From assembly GCF_024721265.1 (NCBI RefSeq), contig NZ_JAMXOC010000005.1, positions 62,001-126,000 on the forward strand: 64,000 nt of DNA, given 5' to 3'. The stretch's first letter is position 1; each line of letters starts with the position of its first letter. Under the pieces are notes generated by a model, which saw nothing but the letters and a program-made list of their open reading frames with translations, was not told the DNA's origin and did not search any database. Positions 25,826-34,458 of this stretch are shown piece by piece. Source of the DNA: Ohessyouella blattaphilus. GTDB taxonomy: Bacteria > Bacillota > Clostridia > Lachnospirales > Lachnospiraceae. The position numbers and the translations under genes were made by a program.

Positions 25826-28800
25826 AGCAGAAGATACTCTCCATGCTGCTCACGGTCTGCATGATTGTGAGCCTGTTTGCGCCCATCACGGCCTTTGCCG
25901 CGGGCAGCGATGTCGTGGGCGGCGAGCCTATCCCGGAATCCACGGACGCCGCCAGTGAAACCCAATTACCCACCGAAACCGCCGAACCGAATGAGGACGG
26001 CGGTTTTTACTTGCCCGCCGAAGGGGAAGAAACCAATGGTGGTGAATTGCCCTTCGACCCCACCTTCGAGGCCACCGAGGACGGCGGGTATGTTTCTATC
26101 ATGCCGCTGGCCTCCGGCTGGGAGGGCGAGGAAAACGAGTTTTACACGAAAATTCGTCTCACCATTACCGACCGGGAGGGCAACCCCATTGAGGGCGCGG
26201 TGTACGGCCTGTACCGGGCCGACAACGACCAGTTTGTGGAACTGCTCACCACCGACCGCTACGGCGTGGTCACTTCCTCCGATGTTCCTGTGGGCACAGA
26301 TTACTATTTGCTGGAATACTCCACGCCCGAAGGGTTTTTGCCCAATGAGGAACGCAAGGACATCATCCTGACCGACGTGTGCGCTCCCTCCCGCGTGGAT
26401 GTGAGCGCCGTATACGACCCCATCACCGGCTATATCAAGGTGATAAAGCAGGACGAGGACGGCCAGCCCCTTTCCGGCATCGGCTTCTATGTTTACCGTT
26501 CCAGCCCGTGGGAGCTGGTGGACACCATCGAAACAGACGGCAGCGGCGAGGCGGTTTCCACCCTCTTGCCCTACGGCTGGTACGAGCTCTATGAGTATTC
26601 CTACCCGGAATATCTGGCGGGCGGCGGCTATACCGATGTGTTTATCGGTGAAGACGGCACCGTCCACGAGGTATATATCACAAACTACTACGCCAAGGGC
26701 AGCGCCCGGATTGCCAAGACCGGCAGCGATGGCCGCAGCATTTCCGGCGCGGTGTTCTCCATCTTTGAAGCCGCTAATGATAGCTGGGTGGAGGACATCA
26801 CCACCAACTCCAGCGGTTACGCCTACACCTCCGACCTGCCGCTGGGCGACTACTACGCGGTGGAGAAAAGTGTTCCCTCGCCCTATGTGCTGGACAGCCA
26901 GCACCAATATTTCAGTCTCTCCTACGATGGAGATTATGAAACTATCAGCGTGGTAAACCAGCGGGAGGGCGACCCCGGAAAAATCAAGGTCATCAAAACC
27001 GATGACAGCGACAACCCGCTTTCCGGCGTGGTGTTCGGCGTCTACCGCTCATGGGACGGCAAAAAGATGGCCGAGCTCGTCACCGGGGCGGACGGCACGG
27101 CGGAGTTTACCCTTGCCCCGGATGATTACTACCTTGTGGAGTTATCCGGCAAAACCGGCTACACCATGCACGAGGGCCAGATTGCCTTTACCATTGACGG
27201 CAGCGGCGGCACGGTGGAGCAGACCGTCATCAACCCGAAAATCCGTATCTTCGGCAAGGTGAAGGTCATCAAGCAGGACGACGCGGGCAACCCCATCTCC
27301 GGTGTGCGCTTCGGCGTGTACTGCCATATGGGGAACCTGCTGGAAGAAATCGAAACCGGCAGCGACGGCACCGCCACCAGCGGGATTCTGAACGAAGGCA
27401 ACGGCTATTACCTGATGGAGCTGGAAGGTGTGGATGGCTATCTCTCCGACCCGAATACCCAGCACCCCTTCGACATCACCACTAACAATGTTGTTGTGCC
27501 GGTGACGGTCACCAATCCCCGCATATCCGGCGGTGTCAAAATCATCAAGGACGACGGCGAGGGCAACTCGCTTCCCGGCGTGGTGTTCGGCGTCTACAAG
27601 GGCGGCCAAAAGCTGGCGGAGCTTACCACCGGCGAGGACGGAACCGTCACCAGCGGAACCCTTTACTATGGCGATGATTATGAGCTCCGGGAGCTCGCCA
27701 CCGTGGAGGGCCACGAGCTTATCGACACGCCTGTTCCTTTTTCCATCTTGGAGCAGGATGTCATCGTGGAGATTCCATTCTCCAATCCGCTGATTCTCGG
27801 AAGCGTCACCGTGTACAAGGAGGATGCGGATGCGCCGCAGTTGGAAATGGCAGCGTCTTCGTTGGATGGCGATTCCTCCCCGATGGCCGGCGCGGTGTTC
27901 GGCATCTACAATGGCCGGGGCCAGAAGATTGCCGAGTTCACCATCGGCGCAGATGGCACGGGCACATACGACGGCCTGCCCAAATCGGACTACTTCCTCA
28001 AAGAACTGGCTGCCCCAGAAGGGTTTGTGCTGCCGGAGGACATGATTCCCTTCTCCATCACCCAGCAGGGCGAGAATGTGGAAATCACCGTCCGCAACGC
28101 AAAGGGCTTCGGCAGCGTGAAAATCATAAAGTCGGGCGAGGACGAAATGCTGCCCGGCGTGGTGTTTGAGGTCTACCGTACCGCTACCGGCGAGATGGTG
28201 GCGGAAATCACCACCGGCGAGGATGGCACTGTCACGCAGGAGCTTCCCCTTGGCCGTTATTACCTGATTGAAAAATCCACCGTGGCGGGCTACCGTCTGC
28301 TGGAAGGGCGCGTCAATTTCACGCTGGATGCCGAGGGCCAGACCTTGGAGCTTCCCATCCAGAACCAGAAGGAGCCTGCCCCGGACGGCGGCAGAATCCG
28401 GCTCATGAAAATCAGCGAGGCGGATGAAACCCCGCTGCCCGGCGCGGTGTTCGGTATCTTCCGGGTTTCCGATGATGAAAAGATGGGCGAGCTCATCACC
28501 GGCAGCGAGGGTACGGCCACCAGCGCCGCCCTGCCCGAAACCGAGAACGGCTACTACCTGTTGGAGCTGGTGCCGCCCACCGGGTTCACGCTGGGCACGG
28601 AGAAAATCCCCGCCGCTATATCGGACGGCGAAACCATCGAAATCACCGTGGAGAATACCCCGGACGAGGACGCCCCGGAGCCGGGCACGCTGGAAATCAT
28701 CAAAAACGCCACGGGCACCGGCGAACGTCTTGCCGGCGCGGTGTTCGGCGTCTACCGCACCTCGGATGATGCCAAGGTAGGCGAGCTCACTACCGACAAG

Positions 28801-30144
28801 GACGGCAAGGCTTCAATAGAACTCCCAGCAAATGACTATTACCTAAAAGAGCTCACCGCGCCTACAGGTTTCCAGCCCATCGAGGGCAAGATGACCTTTA
28901 GTGTCATCAGCGGGGCCACGCGGGAAATCATCGTGGAAAACGAGCCCATCCCGGAAAACGGCGGTACCCTCGCCATCATCAAGCGCGCTGATGGTACGGA
29001 TGACCGCATGGAGGGCGTTGTCTTCGGCATTTACCGCAAGTCGGACGATACGAAGGTGGCCGAGGTAAAGACCGACCGCTACGGCGAAGCCAGCTACCAG
29101 CTTCCCGCAGGGGACTACTATCTCAAAGAGCTGTCCACCATCCCCGGATTCCAGCTTTTGAATAGCACCATCGAGTTTTCCATCCAGAAGGACAAGACCA
29201 AGGAAATCACCGTCACCAACAAGCGCCTGCCCTCCGGCGAGGACACCGGCAGCTTGCTCATCATCAAGAAAGCGGCGGGCACCGGGCGGCTGCTCCCGGA
29301 CGCAGTTTTCGGCGTGTACCAAAGTAGCAACAATCAAAAGGTGATGGAGATCACCACCAACAACAAGGGCGAGGCCACCGCCGAGCTCCCCGCGGGGGAT
29401 TACTATCTGAAAGAGCTTCGTGCACCCTCGTCTTTCGTGGCAGAACCGGATATGATTCCCTTCCGGGTGAAGGTAAACGCCACTGTGCGCATTGAAGTCA
29501 CCAACACGCAGGGGCGCGGCGACGTGAAGCTCGTCAAGGTGGACGATGCCGGCAAGCCCCTTGCTGGTGGCGTGTTCACCCTCTACCGGCAGGATGGGAC
29601 GGCCATCGCGGAAATTACCTCTAAGGCGGACGGAACCGCCACCTATGAGCTGCCTGTGGGCAAGTATTACCTCGTGGAGAAGACCGCCCCGGCCTCCTTC
29701 GCACTGGATACCCAGCGGCACAGCTTCACCATTGAGAACGGCAAGACCGCCGAGGTGAAGGTCGTCAACCATCCCTTGCAGGGCTCGGTGGACGTGTATT
29801 TCCGGCATGTGGACGACAGCCGGGAGCTGGCGCCCATGAAGACCTACACCGACAAGGTGGGTTCGGATTATATCAAGTGGATGCGGGCCAACGGGTACGA
29901 GAATATGCCCATCGAGGGGTATACCCTTCTGCGCACCGATTACCCGGCTTCCTTCGTGCTCATCGACGGCAAGCTGGTGGTGACGCTGTGGTACAGCTCG
30001 CCGGGCGCTATCTCCATCCCGAAAACCGGCGAGGCACCGCCCTACATGAATTACCTGCTGGCCGCCCTTTCGTGGAGCGTTTCCGCGCTGTGCGGGGTTA
30101 CGCTTTATCGCATGAAGAAAAAAGGCAAGCGGGAACTGGCATAA
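25822..30144 (+). CDS. Large LPxTG-like surface adhesin with 13 Cna_B/SpaA repeats
   Basis: The protein has 1440 aa. A signal peptide (~1-27) is followed by an acidic linker and 13 repeats of ~65-85 residues, each starting with a G-x-(V/I)KVIK-like strand and ending with a (Y/F)xLxE strand, as in isopeptide-forming Cna_B/SpaA domains. A MucBP-like segment precedes the sorting signal IPKTGEAPPYM, a hydrophobic helix and a basic tail. IPKTG is a variant of LPxTG. It is probably a stalk that links donor and recipient. The sortase gene lies directly upstream. The long repeats are divergent at DNA level, arguing against rapid slippage. Confidence 0.93.
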   Translation: MKQKILSMLLTVCMIVSLFAPITAFAAGSDVVGGEPIPESTDAASETQLPTETAEPNEDGGFYLPAEGEETNGGELPFDPTFEATEDGGYVSIMPLASGWEGEENEFYTKIRLTITDREGNPIEGAVYGLYRADNDQFVELLTTDRYGVVTSSDVPVGTDYYLLEYSTPEGFLPNEERKDIILTDVCAPSRVDVSAVYDPITGYIKVIKQDEDGQPLSGIGFYVYRSSPWELVDTIETDGSGEAVSTLLPYGWYELYEYSYPEYLAGGGYTDVFIGEDGTVHEVYITNYYAKGSARIAKTGSDGRSISGAVFSIFEAANDSWVEDITTNSSGYAYTSDLPLGDYYAVEKSVPSPYVLDSQHQYFSLSYDGDYETISVVNQREGDPGKIKVIKTDDSDNPLSGVVFGVYRSWDGKKMAELVTGADGTAEFTLAPDDYYLVELSGKTGYTMHEGQIAFTIDGSGGTVEQTVINPKIRIFGKVKVIKQDDAGNPISGVRFGVYCHMGNLLEEIETGSDGTATSGILNEGNGYYLMELEGVDGYLSDPNTQHPFDITTNNVVVPVTVTNPRISGGVKIIKDDGEGNSLPGVVFGVYKGGQKLAELTTGEDGTVTSGTLYYGDDYELRELATVEGHELIDTPVPFSILEQDVIVEIPFSNPLILGSVTVYKEDADAPQLEMAASSLDGDSSPMAGAVFGIYNGRGQKIAEFTIGADGTGTYDGLPKSDYFLKELAAPEGFVLPEDMIPFSITQQGENVEITVRNAKGFGSVKIIKSGEDEMLPGVVFEVYRTATGEMVAEITTGEDGTVTQELPLGRYYLIEKSTVAGYRLLEGRVNFTLDAEGQTLELPIQNQKEPAPDGGRIRLMKISEADETPLPGAVFGIFRVSDDEKMGELITGSEGTATSAALPETENGYYLLELVPPTGFTLGTEKIPAAISDGETIEITVENTPDEDAPEPGTLEIIKNATGTGERLAGAVFGVYRTSDDAKVGELTTDKDGKASIELPANDYYLKELTAPTGFQPIEGKMTFSVISGATREIIVENEPIPENGGTLAIIKRADGTDDRMEGVVFGIYRKSDDTKVAEVKTDRYGEASYQLPAGDYYLKELSTIPGFQLLNSTIEFSIQKDKTKEITVTNKRLPSGEDTGSLLIIKKAAGTGRLLPDAVFGVYQSSNNQKVMEITTNNKGEATAELPAGDYYLKELRAPSSFVAEPDMIPFRVKVNATVRIEVTNTQGRGDVKLVKVDDAGKPLAGGVFTLYRQDGTAIAEITSKADGTATYELPVGKYYLVEKTAPASFALDTQRHSFTIENGKTAEVKVVNHPLQGSVDVYFRHVDDSRELAPMKTYTDKVGSDYIKWMRANGYENMPIEGYTLLRTDYPASFVLIDGKLVVTLWYSSPGAISIPKTGEAPPYMNYLLAALSWSVSALCGVTLYRMKKKGKRELA

Positions 30145-30160
30145 CGGCTGACTGACAAAA

Positions 30161-30186
30161 GCAGGCGCGGGAGGTCCCGCGCCTGC
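30161..30186 (+). terminator. Hairpin after the adhesin gene
   Basis: Perfect 11-bp arms GCAGGCGCGGG and CCCGCGCCTGC around AGGT; the same stem sequence recurs at 37880. The T run is short, so read-through to the next gene is possible. Confidence 0.6.
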
Positions 30187-30212
30187 ACTACTTTTACGAT
30201 GGAGGCATGAAT

Positions 30213-30695
30213 ATGTACATCAAGAGATTTTCCATCCCCGGCTACGCTCACCTGTACCGCTCTTTGCTTCGCTTCTGCAAGCTGTCCGAAACGGAGGCAA
30301 AGGAGCTCTGCTACCTGTGGAACACGGCCAACCTCGACAGCATCCATTACGCCATGCCGGATGAATTTGTGATTGAATCGGACACCCACACCTTTTTCCG
30401 CTGCATGGACCGGATGCGCCGCCGCCCTTATCGCACGGAAGTCCAGCTTTACAAGGCGCTGGCGGCGCTGCGGCATAACATCGCCTACGACGCCCTCACC
30501 GAGAGGCAGCGGGAAGCCCTTGCCCGGCTGCGCTGCATCATGCGGGATTTGGATTACTATTTCTTCAAAGCCTACGGCGTGGACATTGACGACAAGCGCA
30601 CCGTATATGCCGAGTGCCGTTTTCATCTTCTGCCCTTCGAGGACGAGCCCGGCGTGTGCATGTGGCGGGAGTGGCGGACGATGCCCTGCGCGTGA
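30213..30695 (+). CDS. Conserved ICE protein, unknown function
   Basis: The protein has 160 aa; ATG 30213 is seven bases after GGAGG, better than the ATG at 30207. It is predicted all-helical: LYRSLLRFCKLSETEAKELCYLWNTANLD, RCMDRMRRRPYRTEVQLYKALAALRHNIAYDALTERQ. No catalytic motif. It closes the channel operon. Codon use matches the GC-rich backbone. Confidence 0.75.
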   Translation: MYIKRFSIPGYAHLYRSLLRFCKLSETEAKELCYLWNTANLDSIHYAMPDEFVIESDTHTFFRCMDRMRRRPYRTEVQLYKALAALRHNIAYDALTERQREALARLRCIMRDLDYYFFKAYGVDIDDKRTVYAECRFHLLPFEDEPGVCMWREWRTMPCA

Positions 30696-30738
30696 TGTAC
30701 AGATTAAGTTTTAAGCTCAACCATTTCTTGATAATCAG

Positions 30739-31086
30739 TTAGCTTACTTCTTCACCCAGCATGATTTTCGGCATAGTGGTAAGGCAGCGAGTCCACCGCT
30801 TATAGAATTGCTCGATACCCAGTTTCGACACCCGCGCATGTGTCTCTTTGTCCTGCAATGTCCAATGCAAGATATAGGTGACTTTGCCCACATATCGAGT
30901 AAGTGCAATGGGAGGCTCCCCATTTTTCACTGCGTTAAAGTCTTTTTGGCGGTGTGTTCTTTTTACATAGACAACATCAATTACACCGTCCTGCTCTTTA
31001 TAAAAAGCAGCTACTTCCCGCATAAGCTGTTCTATTTCATCTTGTTTTTCTATCTTTGCTTCATAGATGCAGATTTCATGAAACAT
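30739..31086 (-). CDS. ABM/quinol-monooxygenase-like ferredoxin-fold protein
   Basis: The protein has 115 aa. The N-terminal strand and helix (MFHEICIYEAKIEKQDEIEQLMREVAAFYKEQDGVIDVVYVKRTHR) and the later strand KVTYILHWTLQDKETHAR fit the dimeric alpha+beta barrel of antibiotic-biosynthesis-monooxygenase proteins. These degrade or detoxify quinones or similar compounds; the substrate is unknown. It runs opposite to its neighbours and is AT-richer, so it is likely a cargo insertion between the channel operon and topB. GAGGTG lies upstream of the ATG. Confidence 0.7.
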   Translation of the reverse strand: MFHEICIYEAKIEKQDEIEQLMREVAAFYKEQDGVIDVVYVKRTHRQKDFNAVKNGEPPIALTRYVGKVTYILHWTLQDKETHARVSKLGIEQFYKRWTRCLTTMPKIMLGEEVS

Positions 31087-31142
31087 TTTTACACCTCAAT
31101 TTGCACTGTATATCTTTACTTGAATAGTATAACACTCTCTTG

Positions 31143-31158
31143 CACCCCAAAACAACGA
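31143..31158 (+). promoter_or_regulatory. Second copy of the 16-nt leader sequence, upstream of topB
   Basis: CACCCCAAAACAACGA matches 14979-14994 exactly and is followed by AAAGGAGG. A TATAAC box ends ten bases before it; TTGCAC (31101) with TAGTAT (31125) is another possible promoter. Confidence 0.5.
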
Positions 31159-31172
31159 TAAAGGAGGATTTC

Positions 31173-33266
31173 ATGCCAGAATTAGTGATAGCGGAGAAAC
31201 CATCCGTTGCACAGGCCATCGCCGCCGTCCTCGGCTCGAAAGAGCGGAAGGACGGTTTTTTAATTGGCGGCGGCTACATCGTGTCCTGGTGCTTCGGGCA
31301 CTTGGTAGAGCTGGCCCAGCCCGCCGCCTACGATGAAAAGTACGCGAAGTGGCGGTGTGCCGACCTGCCCATCATCCCGGAACAGTGGCGGTACGCTGCC
31401 TCACCAGACAAGAAAAAGCAGCTTGATATACTGGCGGCACTGATGAAGCGCCCGGATGTGGAGGCGGTCATCAATGCCTGTGACGCCGGCCGAGAGGGAG
31501 AGCTTATCTTCCGGCTGGTGTACAATTTCTGCAAATGTACAAAGCCCATCAAACGCCTTTGGATTTCCTCGATGGAGGAATCAGCCATCGCCGAGGGCTT
31601 CCACAATCTGAAAGACGGCGTGGAGTACGAAAACCTGTATCGCGCCGCCCTCTGCCGCTCACAAGCGGATTGGCTGGTGGGGCTCAACGCAACCCGCCTA
31701 TTTACGGTGCTGTATAACACGACGCTTTCCGTTGGCAGGGTGCAATCCCCAACACTGGCGCTGCTCACCGGCCGGGAGGCGGAGATCGCCGCCTTCGTGA
31801 AGGAGCCCTTCTATGTGCCGGAGCTGCACCTGGGCGAGTTTACTGCCTCTGGCGATAAAATGAAGGACAAAGCGGAGGCCGAGAGCATCCGCGTCGCCTG
31901 CGATGGCAAAGACGCCGTTGCCGCCAGTGTGGAGAAGCAGGAAAAAAGCACGCCGCCGCCCAAGCTCTTTGATTTGACCTCTTTGCAGCGCGATGCAAAC
32001 AAGCTGTTCGGCTACACCGCTCAGCAAACGCTCGATTACACGCAGGCGCTCTATGAAAAGAAGCTCTGCACCTATCCCCGGACGGACAGCCGGTTTCTCA
32101 CCGAGGACATGGCGGCGGATCTTCCGGCACTGGTGAACGCGGTCGCGGCGGCAATGCCCTTCATGAGCAGCGTCCGGCCGAACATGAACGCAGGGCAGGT
32201 TATCGACAATTCCAAGGTGAGCGACCACCATGCCGTTATCCCCACCGCTTCCATGCCCAAAGCGGATTTGTCCTCCCTCCCGGATGGGGAGCGGAACATC
32301 CTCTATCTGGTTGCTGTCCGGCTTGTCTGCGCCGTTGGCTTGAAGTACACCTTTGCCGAAACCGTTGTAGCCGTCGATTGCGGCGGTTACAGCTTCACCG
32401 CAAAAGGCAAGGCCACGCTGCAAAAGGGCTGGAAGCTGTTTGAGAACGCCTTCCGCTCAGCACTGAAAGAGAAAGTCACCGACGATACGGAAAAAGAGCC
32501 CTCCTTGCCCGATGTGACCGAGGGACAGGTCTTTTCCTCTGTGAAGGCTTCTGTCCGGGAGGGCTTCACCTCGCCTCCGAAAAGATTCACGGAAGACACT
32601 CTGCTTTCCGCAATGGAATCGGCCGGCGCCGAGGATATGCCCGATGACGCTGAGCGCAAGGGGCTGGGCACCCCAGCGACACGAGCGTCCATTATCGAAA
32701 AGCTCATAAAATCCGGCTTTGCGGAGCGCAAGGGCAAGCAGCTTATTCTGCTGCCCAAGGGCATCAACCTGATTGCCGTCCTGCCGGATACAGTAAAATC
32801 GCCTCTGCTCACGGCGGAGTGGGAACACAAGCTGAAAGAGGTGGAACGAGGCGGCCTTTCGGCGGATAGCTTCATGGAGGGAATCGCCGCTATGACCTCC
32901 GGGTTGGTTCGGGAGCACGCGGAGCCGAACCCGGAATATGCCTCCCTCTTTCCCCGGACGCCTGCAGGCGACGCAATCGGGAAATGCCCCCGGTGCGGAT
33001 TGTCCGTACACGAGGGCAAAAAGGGCTTCTTCTGCGAGGATCGGGCCTGCGGTTTCGCCATGTGGAAGGACGCGAAGTTTTTCTCCATGAAGAAAAAGAA
33101 GCTGGACAAGAAAACCGCTGCCGCGCTCATCGCTGATGGGCGCGTTTCCATATCCGGTCTGTTCAGCCAGAAGACCGGCAAGACCTACGATGCCGTGGTG
33201 GTGCTGGACGACACCGGCAAATATGTGAACTACAAGCTGGATTTTGGAAAGGGGGATAAAAAGTGA
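31173..33266 (+). CDS. topB: DNA topoisomerase III (TopB type)
   Basis: The protein has 697 aa from ATG 31173, after AAAGGAGG. The Toprim signatures are LVIAEKPSVAQAI (~3-15) and NACDAGREGELIF (~102-114). The active tyrosine lies in CTYPRTDSRFL (~300). A C-terminal four-cysteine zinc ribbon (CPRCGLSVHEGKKGFFCEDRACGF) ends the protein. It relaxes and decatenates single-stranded intermediates and is standard in ICEs with conjugative replication. It overlaps the VLP gene start. Confidence 0.95.
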   Translation: MPELVIAEKPSVAQAIAAVLGSKERKDGFLIGGGYIVSWCFGHLVELAQPAAYDEKYAKWRCADLPIIPEQWRYAASPDKKKQLDILAALMKRPDVEAVINACDAGREGELIFRLVYNFCKCTKPIKRLWISSMEESAIAEGFHNLKDGVEYENLYRAALCRSQADWLVGLNATRLFTVLYNTTLSVGRVQSPTLALLTGREAEIAAFVKEPFYVPELHLGEFTASGDKMKDKAEAESIRVACDGKDAVAASVEKQEKSTPPPKLFDLTSLQRDANKLFGYTAQQTLDYTQALYEKKLCTYPRTDSRFLTEDMAADLPALVNAVAAAMPFMSSVRPNMNAGQVIDNSKVSDHHAVIPTASMPKADLSSLPDGERNILYLVAVRLVCAVGLKYTFAETVVAVDCGGYSFTAKGKATLQKGWKLFENAFRSALKEKVTDDTEKEPSLPDVTEGQVFSSVKASVREGFTSPPKRFTEDTLLSAMESAGAEDMPDDAERKGLGTPATRASIIEKLIKSGFAERKGKQLILLPKGINLIAVLPDTVKSPLLTAEWEHKLKEVERGGLSADSFMEGIAAMTSGLVREHAEPNPEYASLFPRTPAGDAIGKCPRCGLSVHEGKKGFFCEDRACGFAMWKDAKFFSMKKKKLDKKTAAALIADGRVSISGLFSQKTGKTYDAVVVLDDTGKYVNYKLDFGKGDKK

Positions 33267-33640
33267 GCGATTCACCGCCCCGTGAGCTGACGCGGGAGGA
33301 AAAGCGGGAGATAAAGAAGTTGGTTGTCGGGATGTGCGCCAACTATGACCGGCAATATGGTTGTCTTCCGCTGGATTATGGCCGCTGTTACATGATAGAC
33401 AAATGCTGGACCGGCTCCCTGTGCAAGTATTTCCGGGAGGCGGTCCTGCCGCTGAATCCGGCGCTGGAAGCGACCTTGACGGATTCCGGGTTCTCCGGCG
33501 CAGAAAAGAGTTGCCCGGTCTGCGGCGCGACGTACCAACCGACCACCAGCCAGGCATATTGCTCGGATGCCTGCCGGGTGAAAGGCCAGCGGGAGGACAG
33601 CCGGAAGCGGCAGCGGAAACGGCGGCAAAAACGCTCCTGA
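33263..33640 (+). CDS. Cysteine-rich VLP-domain protein
   Basis: The protein has 125 aa. LTREEKREIKKLVVGMCANYDRQYGCLPLDYGRCYMIDKCWTGSLCKYFREAVLPLNP is the Cys_rich_VLP pattern, with a possible zinc or iron-sulfur-like cysteine cluster. A second ribbon (CPVCGATYQPTTSQAYCSDACR) and a basic tail follow. It is common in Tn1549-type ICEs; the function is unknown, but a nucleic-acid-binding role is plausible. Its start overlaps the topB stop. Confidence 0.85.
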   Translation: MSDSPPRELTREEKREIKKLVVGMCANYDRQYGCLPLDYGRCYMIDKCWTGSLCKYFREAVLPLNPALEATLTDSGFSGAEKSCPVCGATYQPTTSQAYCSDACRVKGQREDSRKRQRKRRQKRS

Positions 33641-33792
33641 CCTGTCACGAAGTTAGCGCCGGAAAGCCACTGCTCATAAGGCTTTCAGGCGCTGCTTTTG
33701 GGGATGGAGGCATAAACCTTCATGTGCCCCTGTTTTTGAGGGTAAGTTCGTGACACATTAGTTGGTCAACTGTGTAAAAGACCTATCAGGTA
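33641..33792. other. Intergenic, convergent with yjdF
   Basis: I see no gene. The stretch includes an inverted segment: gtcacgaa near 33646 and ttcgtgac at 33747-33754, which flank a ~110-bp piece. Confidence 0.4.
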
Positions 33793-34212
33793 TCAATGAC
33801 CTTTATGCTTCATTTTTTTCTTTTCTTGCTTTATGATAAATTGCCGTTCTTTTTCCTGCTCACGCTCTAAACGCGATTTTTTCTTTCGTGCCTCTTTACC
33901 TTCCATCTGGGATAGTTTAATTGCTTGTTGAGCTTTTGTACCAATGCCATTTGATTCAAGCTGTTTCTTTATTGCGCGCTGCATACGTTTTGGATTGATT
34001 TTTGTATCCTGTTTGCTGTCTGCTTTAATCGGTGTGCTAAAGCGCAGTTTGCTCCAGTTTTCCAAAAGAAAGGCATACACCTCATAGTCTTTGGGTTCCG
34101 CGCCGAATGTAATTTTGCAGACTTCCAGTTTCCCATCCGAAATCCGCTCATAGACACCAACCCAAAACGGATCATCAAAAAATACAGTTAGTTTGCTTTC
34201 GGTTTTCTGCAT
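33793..34212 (-). CDS. yjdF: YjdF-family protein
   Basis: The protein has 139 aa from ATG 34212, after a strong AAGGAGG. LTVFFDDPFWVGVYERISDGKLEVCKITFGAEPKDYEVYAFLLENW is the YjdF hallmark, and the C-terminus is Lys/Glu-rich coil. In other Firmicutes yjdF is controlled by a riboswitch that binds aza-aromatic compounds, so it probably responds to such toxins. It is AT-rich and in reverse orientation, a cargo gene in the backbone. Confidence 0.88.
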   Translation of the reverse strand: MQKTESKLTVFFDDPFWVGVYERISDGKLEVCKITFGAEPKDYEVYAFLLENWSKLRFSTPIKADSKQDTKINPKRMQRAIKKQLESNGIGTKAQQAIKLSQMEGKEARKKKSRLEREQEKERQFIIKQEKKKMKHKGH

Positions 34213-34345
34213 AACAAAGCCTCCTTGGTTTTCACAGCAAAGAACGGACAGCCAAGGAGGCATGGTTACTGACAGAGTATTCTGCACCCGGACTACCAGC
34301 CGGGTCGTGTTTCTATCTTTGCCGTATTCAATTAAATGTAGCATA
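34213..34345 (-). promoter_or_regulatory. Probable yjdF riboswitch with sequestered ribosome-binding site
   Basis: Reading leftwards, the leader has an ACCCGGCTGG..CCGGGT stem-loop, then GCCTCCTTGG pairing with CCAAGGAGGC just before the ATG. The AAGGAGG is inside this stem, so folding would block translation. Position directly upstream of yjdF fits the known riboswitch class. A TTGCCG-17-ATAAAT promoter may lie upstream (around 34400). Confidence 0.7.
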
Positions 34346-34458
34346 CTCTTGTTTATACAATTATGCAAATGGATTTATTTCGCCCCTATCCCTAACGGCA
34401 ATTATAATTATACCACACTCTAACAAAACATAGACCAAATCGAAAGGAGGTCATCCCC

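Noticed and set aside
25822-30144. Adhesin repeats considered as a phase-variable array
   Set aside because: Repeats are strongly diverged at DNA level and no short tandem tract is present.
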